A DNA stretch of 64,000 nucleotides from Hymenobacter psychrophilus. GTDB lineage: Bacteria; Bacteroidota; Bacteroidia; Cytophagales; Hymenobacteraceae. Location: NCBI RefSeq assembly GCF_900107135.1, contig NZ_FNOV01000006.1, forward strand, positions 186,001 through 250,000, given 5' to 3'. The translations under genes and the position numbers were made by a program. Of this stretch, positions 26,571 through 36,600 are shown piece by piece (positions within the stretch are counted from its first letter, which is position 1; each line of letters starts with the position of its first letter). The notes under the pieces are model-generated. The model had not been told where the DNA came from and made no database searches. It worked only from the letters and a program-made list of their open reading frames with translations.

Positions 26571-26819
26571 ATGTCTGCTCCCTACCAACCCATCAGCTGC
26601 TCCTTCTACGACGAGTTGGAGGCCCGCGCCACCACCGGCCAGCCCTGCACCCTCACCTACCGCACCGAGCCCGACACGCCGCCCAGCACCTACCACGGCA
26701 TCATTCAGGATTTGTTCATCCAGGACAAAGTGGAGTACCTGCGCCTGGCCGATGGCTTCGAGCTGCGGCTGGACAACCTGCTGGCCGTGGATGACAAGGA
26801 GTTGCGGAATTACTGCTGA
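26571..26819 (+). CDS. Rof-like (YaeO) Rho-binding antiterminator
   Basis: An 82-residue acidic protein. The N-terminus YQPISCSFYDELEA and the segment VEYLRLADGFELRLDNLLAV match the pattern of E. coli Rof (YQPINCDDYDNLEL and VEYLVV...ELRLDKI). Rof is an Sm-like protein that binds Rho hexamers and inhibits termination. This copy has an insertion in the central loop. It would act in the cytoplasm. It is divergent from the Rieske reductase and 80 bases from the convergent membrane protein stop. The assignment is by motif similarity only. Confidence 0.7.
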   Translation: MSAPYQPISCSFYDELEARATTGQPCTLTYRTEPDTPPSTYHGIIQDLFIQDKVEYLRLADGFELRLDNLLAVDDKELRNYC

Positions 26820-26899
26820 GTCTGCCTGCTGACAGAAGTCGGCAATGCGCCCGGTAATTCGGATAACGCTTTGCAAATGAGCGTCGCCAACTACTATCC

Positions 26900-28597
26900 T
26901 CACTCCAGCCCGCGGCGGAAACCCTGGCTGATGCGGGGGCCGCGCCAATGCAGATCGGGCGGCAGGCGGCCGGCAGCGCAGGGCAGGGGGCAATTATTGC
27001 AGCGGAAGCCGGAGCCCCGGATGCCCAGCCGCACGGGGCGGCCTTCAAGGCGGGTGGAGGCAATGGGCAACGCGGCATAAGGAGCCGGCCGAAACCAGGT
27101 GGCCGGGCTGAACGCGCCGATTTCGTGGCGCAGGCCGTTGAGGCCATACACCAGTGCCAGCGCCAGCACAGCCCGCCGCAGCCAGGGGTCACCGGGTAAG
27201 CCGCCCGCCAGTAGCGCCGCCCCCACCGCTGCGGCCCCAATCAGGTAACCGTAGCCAAACCGGAAGGCCGGGGCAGCCGCAAACCACAGCCCGCAGCAGG
27301 CCAGCAGCAGGCCAAACAGGACGGTGGCAGACCGCTGCTGCCGGGCCGGGCTCAACAGCTGCCGCAGGGCCAACAGCAGCGCCAATGCAACTATAATCAG
27401 AGCCAGAACCTGATCGTGAGGAGCTTGCTGCCGCCACCAGAACGGTACCCAGGCCAGGGCTGGCTGGTGGCCACCGGTAACCCAGTCGCCGGCCGGCCAC
27501 CGGGCGAAGTAGCGGATTTCCAGCAGGTCGGCGACGGCCTGGGTGGCGGGCACGGTCCAGTCGAGAGGCAATGCGGCCCAGGGTGCCAGCGGGTACACCG
27601 GGTAGCCCGACAATACCACGTTGCGCCCCAGCCAGGGCAGGGCGACTAAAGCCCCGATCAGGCAGGCCAACCCTACAAGGCGCGGCATCGAAAGATTGGT
27701 CGGCCGCAGCCGCCACAGCGCGAAGCCCAGCGGCAGCGCCAGGTAGCCGGCCGAAGCTTTATACGTTACGGCCGTGGCCAGCAGCGCCACCAGCAACCCG
27801 GCTTCGGCCCGGCTCAGTTGCACCGAGCCACCGGGGGCCAGCAGCTTTTCCAGCAGCCAGCCCAGCACGAGCAGCGTGAGAATGGTCACGCCGCTGTCGG
27901 GCATGGGCGACGAAATCCAGGGGCGAAAAGCAATGAAAACGAAAACCAAGCTGAGCCCGCCGTACACGGCCAGCACCGCCGCCGGCCGGGGCCGGGCCAA
28001 CTGCCGGGCGGCGTAACTAATGAGCAGCACGAACCAGAAGCTGCTCGCTGCCTGCTGCCCCAGCGAAGCCCAGGGGCCGTTGGCGCGGGCACTGAAAAAA
28101 CCCGTGAGCAGGTGCAGATGCGAGTTGAAGGCCAGCCGGCCGTGCAAATTGCCCAGGCCCGGCACCACCGGGTAGGTTTGCAGCCACTGCACCGTTTGGG
28201 CGTGGTACAAGCCGGTATCCGAGAGAATGGGCATCTGCGCGGCGTGCAGCAGCAGCAGCGCCCCGAACACCAAGGCCAGTGCCACGGCACCCAACCAGCC
28301 CGGCTCCTGCCACGAGGCCCGTAACTCAACCCACCACGTTTGCCGAACCACCGCTGGCGCCTTTAGCAAGCACCAGAATCCGTAGCCCACCGCTGCCGCA
28401 GTCAGACCCAACTGCACCCCCGGCCCAATGCTCAACCCAAACGACAGCAGCGCCAGCAGCCAGCTCAGGCCCGCCAGCCCTACCGCCAGCCGCAGCTCGG
28501 GCGGCAGCGTGGGAGCCAGCCGGGGCCCCGCCAGCGCGTGGCCCAGCCCGTAGCTCACGCCCGCCACCCACAGCCACAACAGAAGCACCAGCAGCAT
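26900..28597 (-). CDS. Polytopic membrane protein, LIC_10190-like
   Basis: A 565-residue protein with around 12-13 hydrophobic segments. A conserved first-loop region follows the third segment (MPILSDTGLYHAQTVQWLQ, then VPGLGNLHGRLAFNSH) and resembles the Asp-bearing loop of GT-C type glycosyltransferases and of LIC_10190 family proteins. If it is GT-C-like it would use lipid-linked sugars at the membrane, but this is inference. It is Leu/Ala/Trp-rich with high GC, in strong contrast to the low-GC gene upstream on the same strand. Confidence 0.7.
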   Translation of the reverse strand: MLLVLLLWLWVAGVSYGLGHALAGPRLAPTLPPELRLAVGLAGLSWLLALLSFGLSIGPGVQLGLTAAAVGYGFWCLLKAPAVVRQTWWVELRASWQEPGWLGAVALALVFGALLLLHAAQMPILSDTGLYHAQTVQWLQTYPVVPGLGNLHGRLAFNSHLHLLTGFFSARANGPWASLGQQAASSFWFVLLISYAARQLARPRPAAVLAVYGGLSLVFVFIAFRPWISSPMPDSGVTILTLLVLGWLLEKLLAPGGSVQLSRAEAGLLVALLATAVTYKASAGYLALPLGFALWRLRPTNLSMPRLVGLACLIGALVALPWLGRNVVLSGYPVYPLAPWAALPLDWTVPATQAVADLLEIRYFARWPAGDWVTGGHQPALAWVPFWWRQQAPHDQVLALIIVALALLLALRQLLSPARQQRSATVLFGLLLACCGLWFAAAPAFRFGYGYLIGAAAVGAALLAGGLPGDPWLRRAVLALALVYGLNGLRHEIGAFSPATWFRPAPYAALPIASTRLEGRPVRLGIRGSGFRCNNCPLPCAAGRLPPDLHWRGPRISQGFRRGLE

Positions 28598-28801
28598 CGT
28601 CAGAGAAGGGGCAAAAGGTGTGTAGTATGGAAGGTGTTACTAAGTGGACTAATTATATCAGCCTGGAAACAGTAGCAGCTGCTCTTTAAAACAAAGACAG
28701 TCGCTGATATAAATATTGCTAAATAACCAGATATTGAAGGAATTGCGGAGTCGCTAATAGAGGAAATTAGGCAATAGATTAAACTATCATTTTGTTTGTT
28801 T

Positions 28802-30217
28802 TTAGGAACCAAAAAGAGGTAACACACTAAGATTATTATTTGTGCTTTGCGGCATTCTATATGCTGCGTTGTAGCGAGTTGTACCTGGAATTAATTCTAT
28901 AAGATTTTTCTTGACCATTAGTTGCAATACTCTCTTCATTTGGTTTTCAGATCCTATGTAGCATATTTCCCTAGCAATTTTGTTGTTGATACTATAGTTT
29001 GATTTTAGAAAATCCAAAATAAGCTCTTGAGGAGTAGCAAGCTTTTCGTGCTTCAGACTTACTTTGACATAATTCCCCTCCTGTAAAATTAAAGGAGGCT
29101 TTAATTTCATCTCTCTCATTGCAGTGAATGCTGTATTCAGGCCTTCACCAACATCTTTATTAGGAGGGTTTGGGAATTTGTTTATAAGTCTGACGATAAT
29201 ACCATTTCTTGCGAATCTTTCAGACAAAATATTTTCTGTAGTGATATGAGCCGGTAAAGTGCCTGGACTAATCACTTCTACTCTGTTGTCGAATATACGT
29301 ATATGTATATCATCAGAAATACTATAATCCCTATGCAATACTGCATTAGTGATTATTTCGTGCAAAGCAGTTTCAGGGTAAGTGACGTATTCCAGACCAG
29401 CAGCTGTAGATACTCTTACGGATTGAATTACATTAACTGTTTTTTGTAATGCATTTTGTATCTGAATATAAGCATTTCCATCTATTGATATTGGATCAAA
29501 ATCTAAAGCCGCTCTGGTTCCCTCATCGTCAGATGTTTTGTATCTATAGACTTTCAAGCCACAGCGTTTTGCCAGAATAGATTGAGGCTCATCCGAATAT
29601 AAAATTATCCCTGCAACAACTGGCTTGTTATTGCGAATTAATTGTTGTTTTCTGAGCCAGGATTCTGGTTCAGAATGAGGAATGACCTCATACATAAATT
29701 CATAAACGGAAAGAGAATTTGTTATCGTATCTATGTCAGCATTAATAGTTTCTATTTCAAAAGATGTAATTCCTTTATTACGCTCTAGGCGTTTGACGTC
29801 TTTTTCATCAGTATAAGGCAAATTTTGCGCGCCTCTTCTTACGTACACCTGACCATCAGACGATTTTTTTATCGAACCTGACTTAGAAATATCAACTTTA
29901 AGTATGTATCCTTCTTGTTTTACATTATTCAAAAATGAATATTCGAATCCATCCCCTAGAGGAAAAAGCATCTCAAATGCTTGTAGATGTCCATTTATAT
30001 CTTCTATTCGCGGGAATCCTTCCCAAAAGTTTTTATTTAAATTTTTATCTTCTCTAATGCCAATGTATAGCTCACCTCCCTCCGCATTAGCGAAGGCAGC
30101 AATTGTTTTTGTAAGCTTAGCAGGTTTTATCTCCTTAGACTTTACATCCAGGAAATGACCTTCTTCAAGAAGTAATATTTTTTCTACTTCTTCATCTGTG
30201 ACTGAGAGAGTCTTCAC
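28802..30217 (-). CDS. AlbA_2/Schlafen-type DNA-binding ATPase-like protein in a low-GC island
   Basis: A 471-residue protein. The N-terminus carries an AlbA_2 (Schlafen AlbA) signature: EGHFLDVKS, then IAAFANAEGGELYIGI. The middle and C-terminal parts match a HATPase_c_4-type ATP-binding module (ALHEIITNAVLHRDYS, RIFDNRVEVISPGTLP) followed by a probable winged-helix end. Such proteins are often annotated as transcriptional regulators or appear in defence islands. Base composition is clearly AT-rich compared with every neighbour, pointing to recent transfer. The GTG start at 30217 is only 12 bases behind the asnS stop, so it may ride on the asnS transcript. Confidence 0.82.
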   Translation of the reverse strand: MKTLSVTDEEVEKILLLEEGHFLDVKSKEIKPAKLTKTIAAFANAEGGELYIGIREDKNLNKNFWEGFPRIEDINGHLQAFEMLFPLGDGFEYSFLNNVKQEGYILKVDISKSGSIKKSSDGQVYVRRGAQNLPYTDEKDVKRLERNKGITSFEIETINADIDTITNSLSVYEFMYEVIPHSEPESWLRKQQLIRNNKPVVAGIILYSDEPQSILAKRCGLKVYRYKTSDDEGTRAALDFDPISIDGNAYIQIQNALQKTVNVIQSVRVSTAAGLEYVTYPETALHEIITNAVLHRDYSISDDIHIRIFDNRVEVISPGTLPAHITTENILSERFARNGIIVRLINKFPNPPNKDVGEGLNTAFTAMREMKLKPPLILQEGNYVKVSLKHEKLATPQELILDFLKSNYSINNKIAREICYIGSENQMKRVLQLMVKKNLIELIPGTTRYNAAYRMPQSTNNNLSVLPLFGS

Positions 30218-30229
30218 GCTATATATAGA

Positions 30230-31636
30230 TTAAAACTCCGCGCTGCCCGGAAACCGCGGAAACGGTATCACGTCGCGGATGTTGGCCATGCCGGTGATGA
30301 AGAGGATGAGGCGCTCGAAGCCCAGGCCGAAGCCGGCGTGCGGCGCGGTGCCGTACTGGCGCAGCTCCAGGTACCACCACAGGTCCTGCTCGTGCACCTG
30401 CATGGCGGCCATGCGGTCCTTCAGCTTGGTCAGGTCTTCCTCGCGCTGCGAGCCGCCGATGATTTCGCCGATGCCGGGGAAGAGCACATCCATGGCGCGC
30501 ACGGTCTGGCCGTCGTCGTTGAGCTTCATGTAGAAGGCCTTGATATCCTTAGGGTAATCGGTCAGGATAACGGGCTTCTTGAAGTGCTTCTCTACCAGGT
30601 AGCGCTCATGCTCGCTCTGCAGGTCGGTGCCCCAATCTACCGGGAACTCGAACTTCTGCTTGGCTTTCTTGAGGATTTCGACGGCCTCGGTGTAGGTCAG
30701 GCGCTGGAAATCGTTGTCGACCACGAACTGCAGGCGGGTGAGCAACTCCTTGTCGTACTGCTCGTTGAGGAACTTGAGGTCATCCTCGCAGTGGGCCAGG
30801 GCGTAGCGCACGAGGCTCTTGAGGAAGTCCTCGGCCAGGTCCATGTTGTCCTGCAGGTCGTTGAAGGCCACTTCGGGCTCAATCATCCAGAACTCGGCCA
30901 GGTGGCGGGCGGTGTTGGAATTCTCGGCCCGGAACGTGGGGCCGAACGTGTACACCTTGCCTAGGGCCATGGCGGCCACCTCGGCCTCCAACTGCCCCGA
31001 TACGGTGAGGTTGGTCTGCTTACCGAAGAAATCCTGCGCGTAATCCACGCCGGCTTTGTCCTCGGTCAGGGGCGGGTTCTGGTCGGGCAGCGTGGTTACG
31101 CGGAACATCTGGCCAGCACCCTCGGCGTCGGAGCCCGTCACGATGGGCGTGTGGACGTAGTAGAAGCCGTGGTCGTTGAAGTACTGATGCACGGCGAAGG
31201 CCATGGCGTGCCGGATGCGCAGGATGGCCCCGAACGTGTTGGTACGGGGGCGCAGGTGGGCAATGCCGCGCAGGAATTCGAGCGTGTGGCCCTTCTTCTG
31301 CAGTGGATAGGTGGTGGTATCGGCCGAGCCGTAGACCGTAATTTCGTCGGCCTGAATTTCGACGGCCTGGCCCTTGCCCTGCGAGGCCACCAACCGGCCG
31401 CGCACGGCCACGGCGGCGCCGTTTTCCACGCCGTCGGCCCGCAGCTTTTCCTCCGGAAACTGCTCGGCGTTGGCTACCACCTGAATGGAGTTGAAGCCCG
31501 AGCCGTCGTTGAGGGCGATGAACTGCACGTATTTGTTGCCGCGGCGGGTGCGCACCCAGCCTTTCACCAGCACCTCGCGGTCGAGGTCGGTGCTGCGCAG
31601 CAGGTCCTGCACGCTGGTTTTTCGGAGGTCGGACAT
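30230..31636 (-). CDS. asnS: Asparaginyl-tRNA synthetase
   Basis: Class II aminoacyl-tRNA synthetase of 468 residues. The N-terminal OB-fold anticodon-binding domain reads [19 protein letters not shown]. Catalytic-domain motifs include [21 protein letters not shown] (motif 2) and [15 protein letters not shown] (motif 3). Motif details ([11 protein letters not shown] and the length) fit AsnRS rather than AspRS. A perfect -7 element sits 22 bases upstream of the start. The low-GC AlbA_2 gene follows after 12 bases with no terminator between. Confidence 0.95.
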   Translation of the reverse strand: MSDLRKTSVQDLLRSTDLDREVLVKGWVRTRRGNKYVQFIALNDGSGFNSIQVVANAEQFPEEKLRADGVENGAAVAVRGRLVASQGKGQAVEIQADEITVYGSADTTTYPLQKKGHTLEFLRGIAHLRPRTNTFGAILRIRHAMAFAVHQYFNDHGFYYVHTPIVTGSDAEGAGQMFRVTTLPDQNPPLTEDKAGVDYAQDFFGKQTNLTVSGQLEAEVAAMALGKVYTFGPTFRAENSNTARHLAEFWMIEPEVAFNDLQDNMDLAEDFLKSLVRYALAHCEDDLKFLNEQYDKELLTRLQFVVDNDFQRLTYTEAVEILKKAKQKFEFPVDWGTDLQSEHERYLVEKHFKKPVILTDYPKDIKAFYMKLNDDGQTVRAMDVLFPGIGEIIGGSQREEDLTKLKDRMAAMQVHEQDLWWYLELRQYGTAPHAGFGLGFERLILFITGMANIRDVIPFPRFPGSAEF

Positions 31637-31658
31637 GGTCGGAGTCGTAAGTTGTCTG

Positions 31659-31666
31659 CAAAGGTA
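31659..31666 (-). promoter_or_regulatory. -7 promoter element for asnS
   Basis: TACCTTTG on the minus strand, a perfect TAnnTTTG match 22 bases before the asnS ATG. No clear -33 TTG. Confidence 0.5.
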
Positions 31667-31848
31667 GAAATGTAGGGCGAAGCGCCACTTTGTCCTGGTC
31701 CGAACCAGCCGCAGTTCCCGCCGGGCGCTAATCCGCCCTGGCTACCAGAACCGGCAGAGACGGAGCCTCCGTATCTAAGCCAGGGAAACGAGGCACCGCT
31801 CCACGATATATCCCAACTTTTTCGGCCCAACTCAAGTACAGAAAGGCC

Positions 31849-31856
31849 TATATTTG
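31849..31856 (+). promoter_or_regulatory. -7 promoter element for rpoN
   Basis: TATATTTG, a perfect TAnnTTTG match 49 bases before the rpoN ATG at 31906. It supports that start codon. Confidence 0.5.
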
Positions 31857-31905
31857 GCTTTACCTCCCCGTTTCGTAACCCGGCGGGGCGTACCGTTTTT
31901 AGCGT

Positions 31906-33495
31906 ATGCAACGACTGGACATGAAGCAGCTTCTTTCGCAGAAGCTGAGCCCCCAACAGATTCAATTCATCAAACTGCTCCAGATTCCGACGGCCGAGTT
32001 GGAGGCGCGCATCAAGGAGGAGCTAGAGGTGAATCCGGCCTTGGAAGAAGGCGAGGACGAGCCCGAAGACGAGTTCGACGACCTCGACAGCGGCGACGAT
32101 GACGCGGACGACGACTTCGACGACCCCGACGCGGCCCTCGATAACCCCGACAACACGCTCGACGAGGACTACGACGCCGACCAGCGCGACGAGCAGCCCG
32201 AAGTAGAGTTGCCCGTGAAGGAGGAGCCGACCGAGGCCCCAGAATCAAGTTCGGAGTCGGAAGACCTTGACTTGAGCGACTACCTCAACGACGACGAAAT
32301 AGCCGGCTACAAAATGCAGGGCGACGGCCCCGGCGAGGACGACGACGGCCGCGAAATGCCTCTGGCCGACACCAGCGGCTCGCTCATGGACAACCTGCTC
32401 AGCCAGCTCGGCTTTTCGGGCCTCGACGAGCGGCAGCAAATCATCGGCCGCCAGCTCATCGGTTCCATCGATGGCGACGGCTACATCCGGCGCGACTTAT
32501 CGGCCATTGCCAACGACCTGGCTTTCTCGCAGAACCTGGAGGTGAGCGTGCCCGAAGTGGAAGGCGTGCTGCACGTGGTGCAAACCTTCGATCCGGCCGG
32601 TATTGGCGCCCGCGACCTGCAGGAATGCCTGTTGCTGCAGCTGGAGCGTCGGCCCCAGGACGAAGCTATTGAAAATGCCGAGCGCATTCTGCAGGACACC
32701 TACGAGGAGTTTACCAAAAAGCACTACCAGCGGATTCAGCAGAAGCTCGACCTCGAAGACGACGAAATAAAGGAGGCTATCGGCCTCATTCTTAAGCTAA
32801 ACCCCAAGCCCGGCGGCAGTGGCCCGGTGGGCGGCGGCAAAATCCAGTACATCATCCCCGACTTCCTGCTCAGCCACGATAACGGCCAGTTCAACCTCAC
32901 GCTCAACACCCGCAACGCCCCCGAGCTGCGCGTGTCGCCGGCCTACACCGAGATGTTCCGGGCCTACGACAAGGCGTCGAAGAAGGATAAGAAGATGAAG
33001 GAGGCCGTGACGTTCGTCAAGCAGAAGCTCGACTCGGCCAAGTGGTTTATCGACGCCATCCGGCAGCGCCAGAACACGCTGCTGCGCACCATGGACGCTA
33101 TTGTGCGCTACCAGCGCGAGTTCTTCGAGGAGGGCGACGAAAGCAAGCTGCGCCCCATGATTTTGAAGGATATTGCCCTGGAAATCAGCATGGACATCAG
33201 CACCGTGAGCCGGGTGGCCAACTCGAAAGCCGTGCAGACGGAGTTCGGCATCTACCCGCTCAAGTACTTCTTCTCCGAAGGCATTGCCACCGATTCGGGT
33301 GAAGATGCCAGCTCGCGCGAGGTGAAATACATCCTCAAGGAAATCATCGAGGGCGAGCAGAAAAAGAAGCCCCTCTCCGACGATAAGCTGGAGAAGATGC
33401 TGAACGCCCGGGGCTACAACATTGCCCGCCGCACGGTGGCCAAGTACCGCGAGCAGCTCAACATTCCAGTGGCAAGGCTGCGCAAGGAGTTGTAA
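31906..33495 (+). CDS. rpoN: RNA polymerase sigma-54 factor
   Basis: A 529-residue sigma-54. Region I is Gln/Leu-rich (MKQLLSQKLSPQQIQFIKLL). The core-binding domain carries AGIGARDLQECLLLQ. The C-terminal RpoN box, ARRTVAKYRE, precedes the final LNIPVARLRKEL. Region II (about residues 48-150) is extremely acidic, with runs of Asp and Glu, longer than in E. coli RpoN. Sigma-54 needs an AAA+ activator and reads -24/-12 promoters. A long palindrome starts 2 bases after the stop, followed by a terminator. Confidence 0.94.
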   Translation: MQRLDMKQLLSQKLSPQQIQFIKLLQIPTAELEARIKEELEVNPALEEGEDEPEDEFDDLDSGDDDADDDFDDPDAALDNPDNTLDEDYDADQRDEQPEVELPVKEEPTEAPESSSESEDLDLSDYLNDDEIAGYKMQGDGPGEDDDGREMPLADTSGSLMDNLLSQLGFSGLDERQQIIGRQLIGSIDGDGYIRRDLSAIANDLAFSQNLEVSVPEVEGVLHVVQTFDPAGIGARDLQECLLLQLERRPQDEAIENAERILQDTYEEFTKKHYQRIQQKLDLEDDEIKEAIGLILKLNPKPGGSGPVGGGKIQYIIPDFLLSHDNGQFNLTLNTRNAPELRVSPAYTEMFRAYDKASKKDKKMKEAVTFVKQKLDSAKWFIDAIRQRQNTLLRTMDAIVRYQREFFEEGDESKLRPMILKDIALEISMDISTVSRVANSKAVQTEFGIYPLKYFFSEGIATDSGEDASSREVKYILKEIIEGEQKKKPLSDDKLEKMLNARGYNIARRTVAKYREQLNIPVARLRKEL

Positions 33496-33497
33496 GC

Positions 33498-33601
33498 TGA
33501 ACGTCATTCAGAGCGCAGCGAAGAATCTCGCGTGCTGACGTTGAGTTACTAACCCTAACGTCAGCACGCGAGATTCTTCGCTCCGCTCAGAATGACGTTC
33601 A
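33498..33601. repeat. Interspersed palindromic repeat, GTCATTC family, copy 3
   Basis: Arms of 45 bases (33498-33542 and 33557-33601) pair with two mismatches around a 14-base loop. The right arm is closest to copy 1 (CTCCGCTCAGAATGAC), while the left arm has two independent changes. It starts 2 bases after the rpoN stop. Confidence 0.88.
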
Positions 33602-33624
33602 ACCATACTAACAGTCGTCGTTAC

Positions 33625-33667
33625 CTAAAACGGCCCGGTTCGCACAATGCGAACCGGGCCGTTTTAG
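33625..33667. terminator. Bidirectional terminator between rpoN and the M16 peptidase gene
   Basis: A perfect 20-bp stem (33625-33644 with 33648-33667) with a 3-base loop and A/T-rich bases at each foot. It lies between convergent genes. Confidence 0.8.
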
Positions 33668-33685
33668 TTAGTCACAAGCTAAGAA

Positions 33686-36600
33686 CTAATCTTTGTCCTT
33701 GTCGCGCTTGGACTTCGTCTTCTCCTTTTTGCCCTTGGCGCTTTTGGTCACCACTTTCATCTTCTCCACGTCCATGCCGGGGGCCATTGCCGCGGGTGTG
33801 GGCACGGAGGTAGCAGTAGCAGTTACGCGGTTGCCGTCGTTGTCGAGCTCCACTACCTCGTAGCCCAGCTCCGAGAGGCCGGGGAAGGCCTTGGTCCGGT
33901 CGCCCACGACCACGATGTACATGTTATCGGCGGGCAGATACTTCTGGGCAATGCCCTGCACGTCCTCCTTCTTGAGGTTGTTGAGAATCTCGCTCTGCTG
34001 CTTCACGTAGTCCAGCGGCAGGTCATACTCCACGAGGCGGCTCAGAAAGGCGGCCTTCTGCTGGCCGGTTTCGTAGCGCAACGCGTCGCTCTGGCCCACC
34101 GAAGCCTGCAGGAACTGCAACTCCTCGTCGGTAATACCGTTGCGGTAGCCCTTGATTTCCGACATAAACTCCTTCACCGAAGCCGCCGTGGCATCGGCGC
34201 GCACGCCGGCCGAAGCGGTGTACGGACCGGCGTAGCGGGTGCCCTGGAAGCCCGAGCGGGCACCGTAGGTGTAGCCTTTGTCCTCGCGCAGGTTCAGGTT
34301 GATGCGCGAGTTGAAGGCGCCGCCCAGCAGGTAGTTGCTCAGGTAAGCGCGGTAGTAGTCGCCGGTGGCGTCGTAGGTGAGGGGCGAGAGGTAGCCCACC
34401 CGGATTTCCGACTGCGCCGCGCCTTCCTTGTTCACGAAGTAAATGCGCGTTTTTTCGGGCTGGGTGGCCTTTTCGCCGGCCGGCAGGCTAATCTGCTTCT
34501 GCTGCCAGCCCTTAAGGAAGCCCAGTTGCTTGGTCAGCGTAGCCTGGTCAACGTCGCCGGTAGCCACGAGGTAGCTTACGTTGGGCGCGTAGTAGTCCTG
34601 GTAGAACTTCTTCACGTCGTCGAGCGTGAGGCTGCCGACCGTGGCGGCCGTGCCGCTCGACGGCACGCTCATGATGTCGGCCGGGTTGTACACCAGCCGG
34701 TCGAAGGTGTTGTTGGCAATAACTACCGGCTGGGTTACCTGGTTGGCAATGCCTTCGAGGGCTTGCTTCTTGAGGCGGGCGAAATCCGCCTCATCGAAGC
34801 GCGGGTGCATGAGGCGCTGCTCGAGCAGGGCCATGGTGGCAGGCAGGTTCTTGGTCAGGCTCTGCACGTACACGGTCGTGTTGTCGTCGCCGGCACCTAC
34901 CCGGATGGCGCTGCCGAGCTTGTCGAGCTCCGAGCTGAACTGCTCCGAAGTGTATTTTTCAGTACCCTCGTTCATCATCGCGGCCGTGAGGGCGGCAATG
35001 CCGGCCTTATTACGGTCCATCTGCTCCAGGCGGCGGCCGCCGCGCATGGTCAGCAGCATGGTGGCAGTCGGAATTTCGGTGTTACGGTTGCCCATCAGGC
35101 GCAGGCCGTTATCGAGCTTGCTCTGCCACACCACGGGCACCTGCACCAGCGGCGCGGCCCCGCCCTTCGGCTGCTTGGTGCGGTCGAAGTTATCGGTGGG
35201 CTTGGTGTAGGCGAGACCCTCGTAACCGTAGTTGGGGGCTTGGTAGCCGTCTTTCGAAGCAGTGAAGTTGTCGGGCTTCAGGGGGGGGATAGCGCCGCTC
35301 TTGGGTACCACGCTCAGCACCACGGCATGCTTTCCTTTGATATACTGGTTGTACACCCGGTTCACATCGGCCGGCGTTACGGCCCGTAGCTGCTTGAGCT
35401 CCAGGGGCAGGCGGTTGGGGTTGTTGTAGTAGGTTTGGTTGGCGGCCAGCTGGCTCACCTTGCCGCTCACGCTGGCCAGGCTGTTCACCACCTGCGCCTC
35501 GGTGCTCGACTTGAAGCGGGCCACCTGCTCGGCCGTGGCGCCGGTGCGCTCAAACTCGGCCAGCGAGCCGCGGGCTATCATTTCGAGGCTATCGAGGGTT
35601 TTGCCGGGGAAGGGCAGCATCACCATGGTAAACTCACCGGCCAGCTCCGAGCTGGAGTTGTAGGCCTGGGCCTGCACGGCACGCTGGGACTTGATGAGGT
35701 TCTTGTAGAGCAGCGAGTTCTTGCCCTGCCCAATGATTTCGGCCAGCGCGTCGAGCGCGTACTCGTCGGGGTGGCCGGCGGGTACGGTCGGGAATACCAC
35801 CTGCAGCATCGGGAAGCGCACGTTGTCCTGGTAGCTCACGTAGCGGTCCTGGGCCAGCACGGGGGCCGCCAGCTTCTGGGCGGCCACGGCAGGGCCCTTC
35901 GGAATGGAGCCGAAGTACTTGGCAGCCAGCATCACAACGTCGGCAGCCTTCACGTCGCCGCCCACCGTGAGCGTGGCGTTGTTGGGGCCGTACCAGCGCA
36001 TGAAAAAGTTCTTCAGGTCGTCGACGTTGGAGCGGTCCAGGTCTTCGAGGTAGCCAATGGTGAGCCAGCTATAGGGGTGGCCATAGGGGTAGAGCGTCTT
36101 CGAGACGTTTTCGGAAGCCAGGCCGTAGGGGCGGTTGTCGTAGTTCTGGCCCCGCTCGTTTTTCACGGTCGAACGCTGCACCTCGAACTTCTGCTGGGTT
36201 ACGGCATCGAGCAGGAAACCCATGCGGTCGGCTTCGAGCCAGAGCGCGGTTTCGAGCTGGTTGCTCGGCACGGTTTCGTAGTAGTTGGTCCGGTCGCGGT
36301 TGGTGCTACCATTGAGCGTGCCGCCGGCGGCGGTTACCAGCTTAAAGTGCTGCTCGTCGCCCACGTTGTCGGAGCCCTGGAACATCATGTGCTCGAAGAA
36401 GTGGGCAAAGCCCGACTTGCCAATCTGCTCGCGGGCCGAACCTACGTGGTAGGTTACATCGACGTGCACCAGCGGGTCGGAGTGGTCCTCGGTGACAACT
36501 ACCGTCAGGCCGTTGGGGAGCACGTACTTTTCGTACGGAATTACCAGTTCGCCAGGCTTCTGGGTTACTTTCTCCACCAGTCTGGCCCCGCCCATCATCG

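Noticed and set aside
12488-33601. CRISPR-like repeats
   Set aside because: The repeats are dispersed single palindromes kilobases apart, with no spacers and no cas genes.
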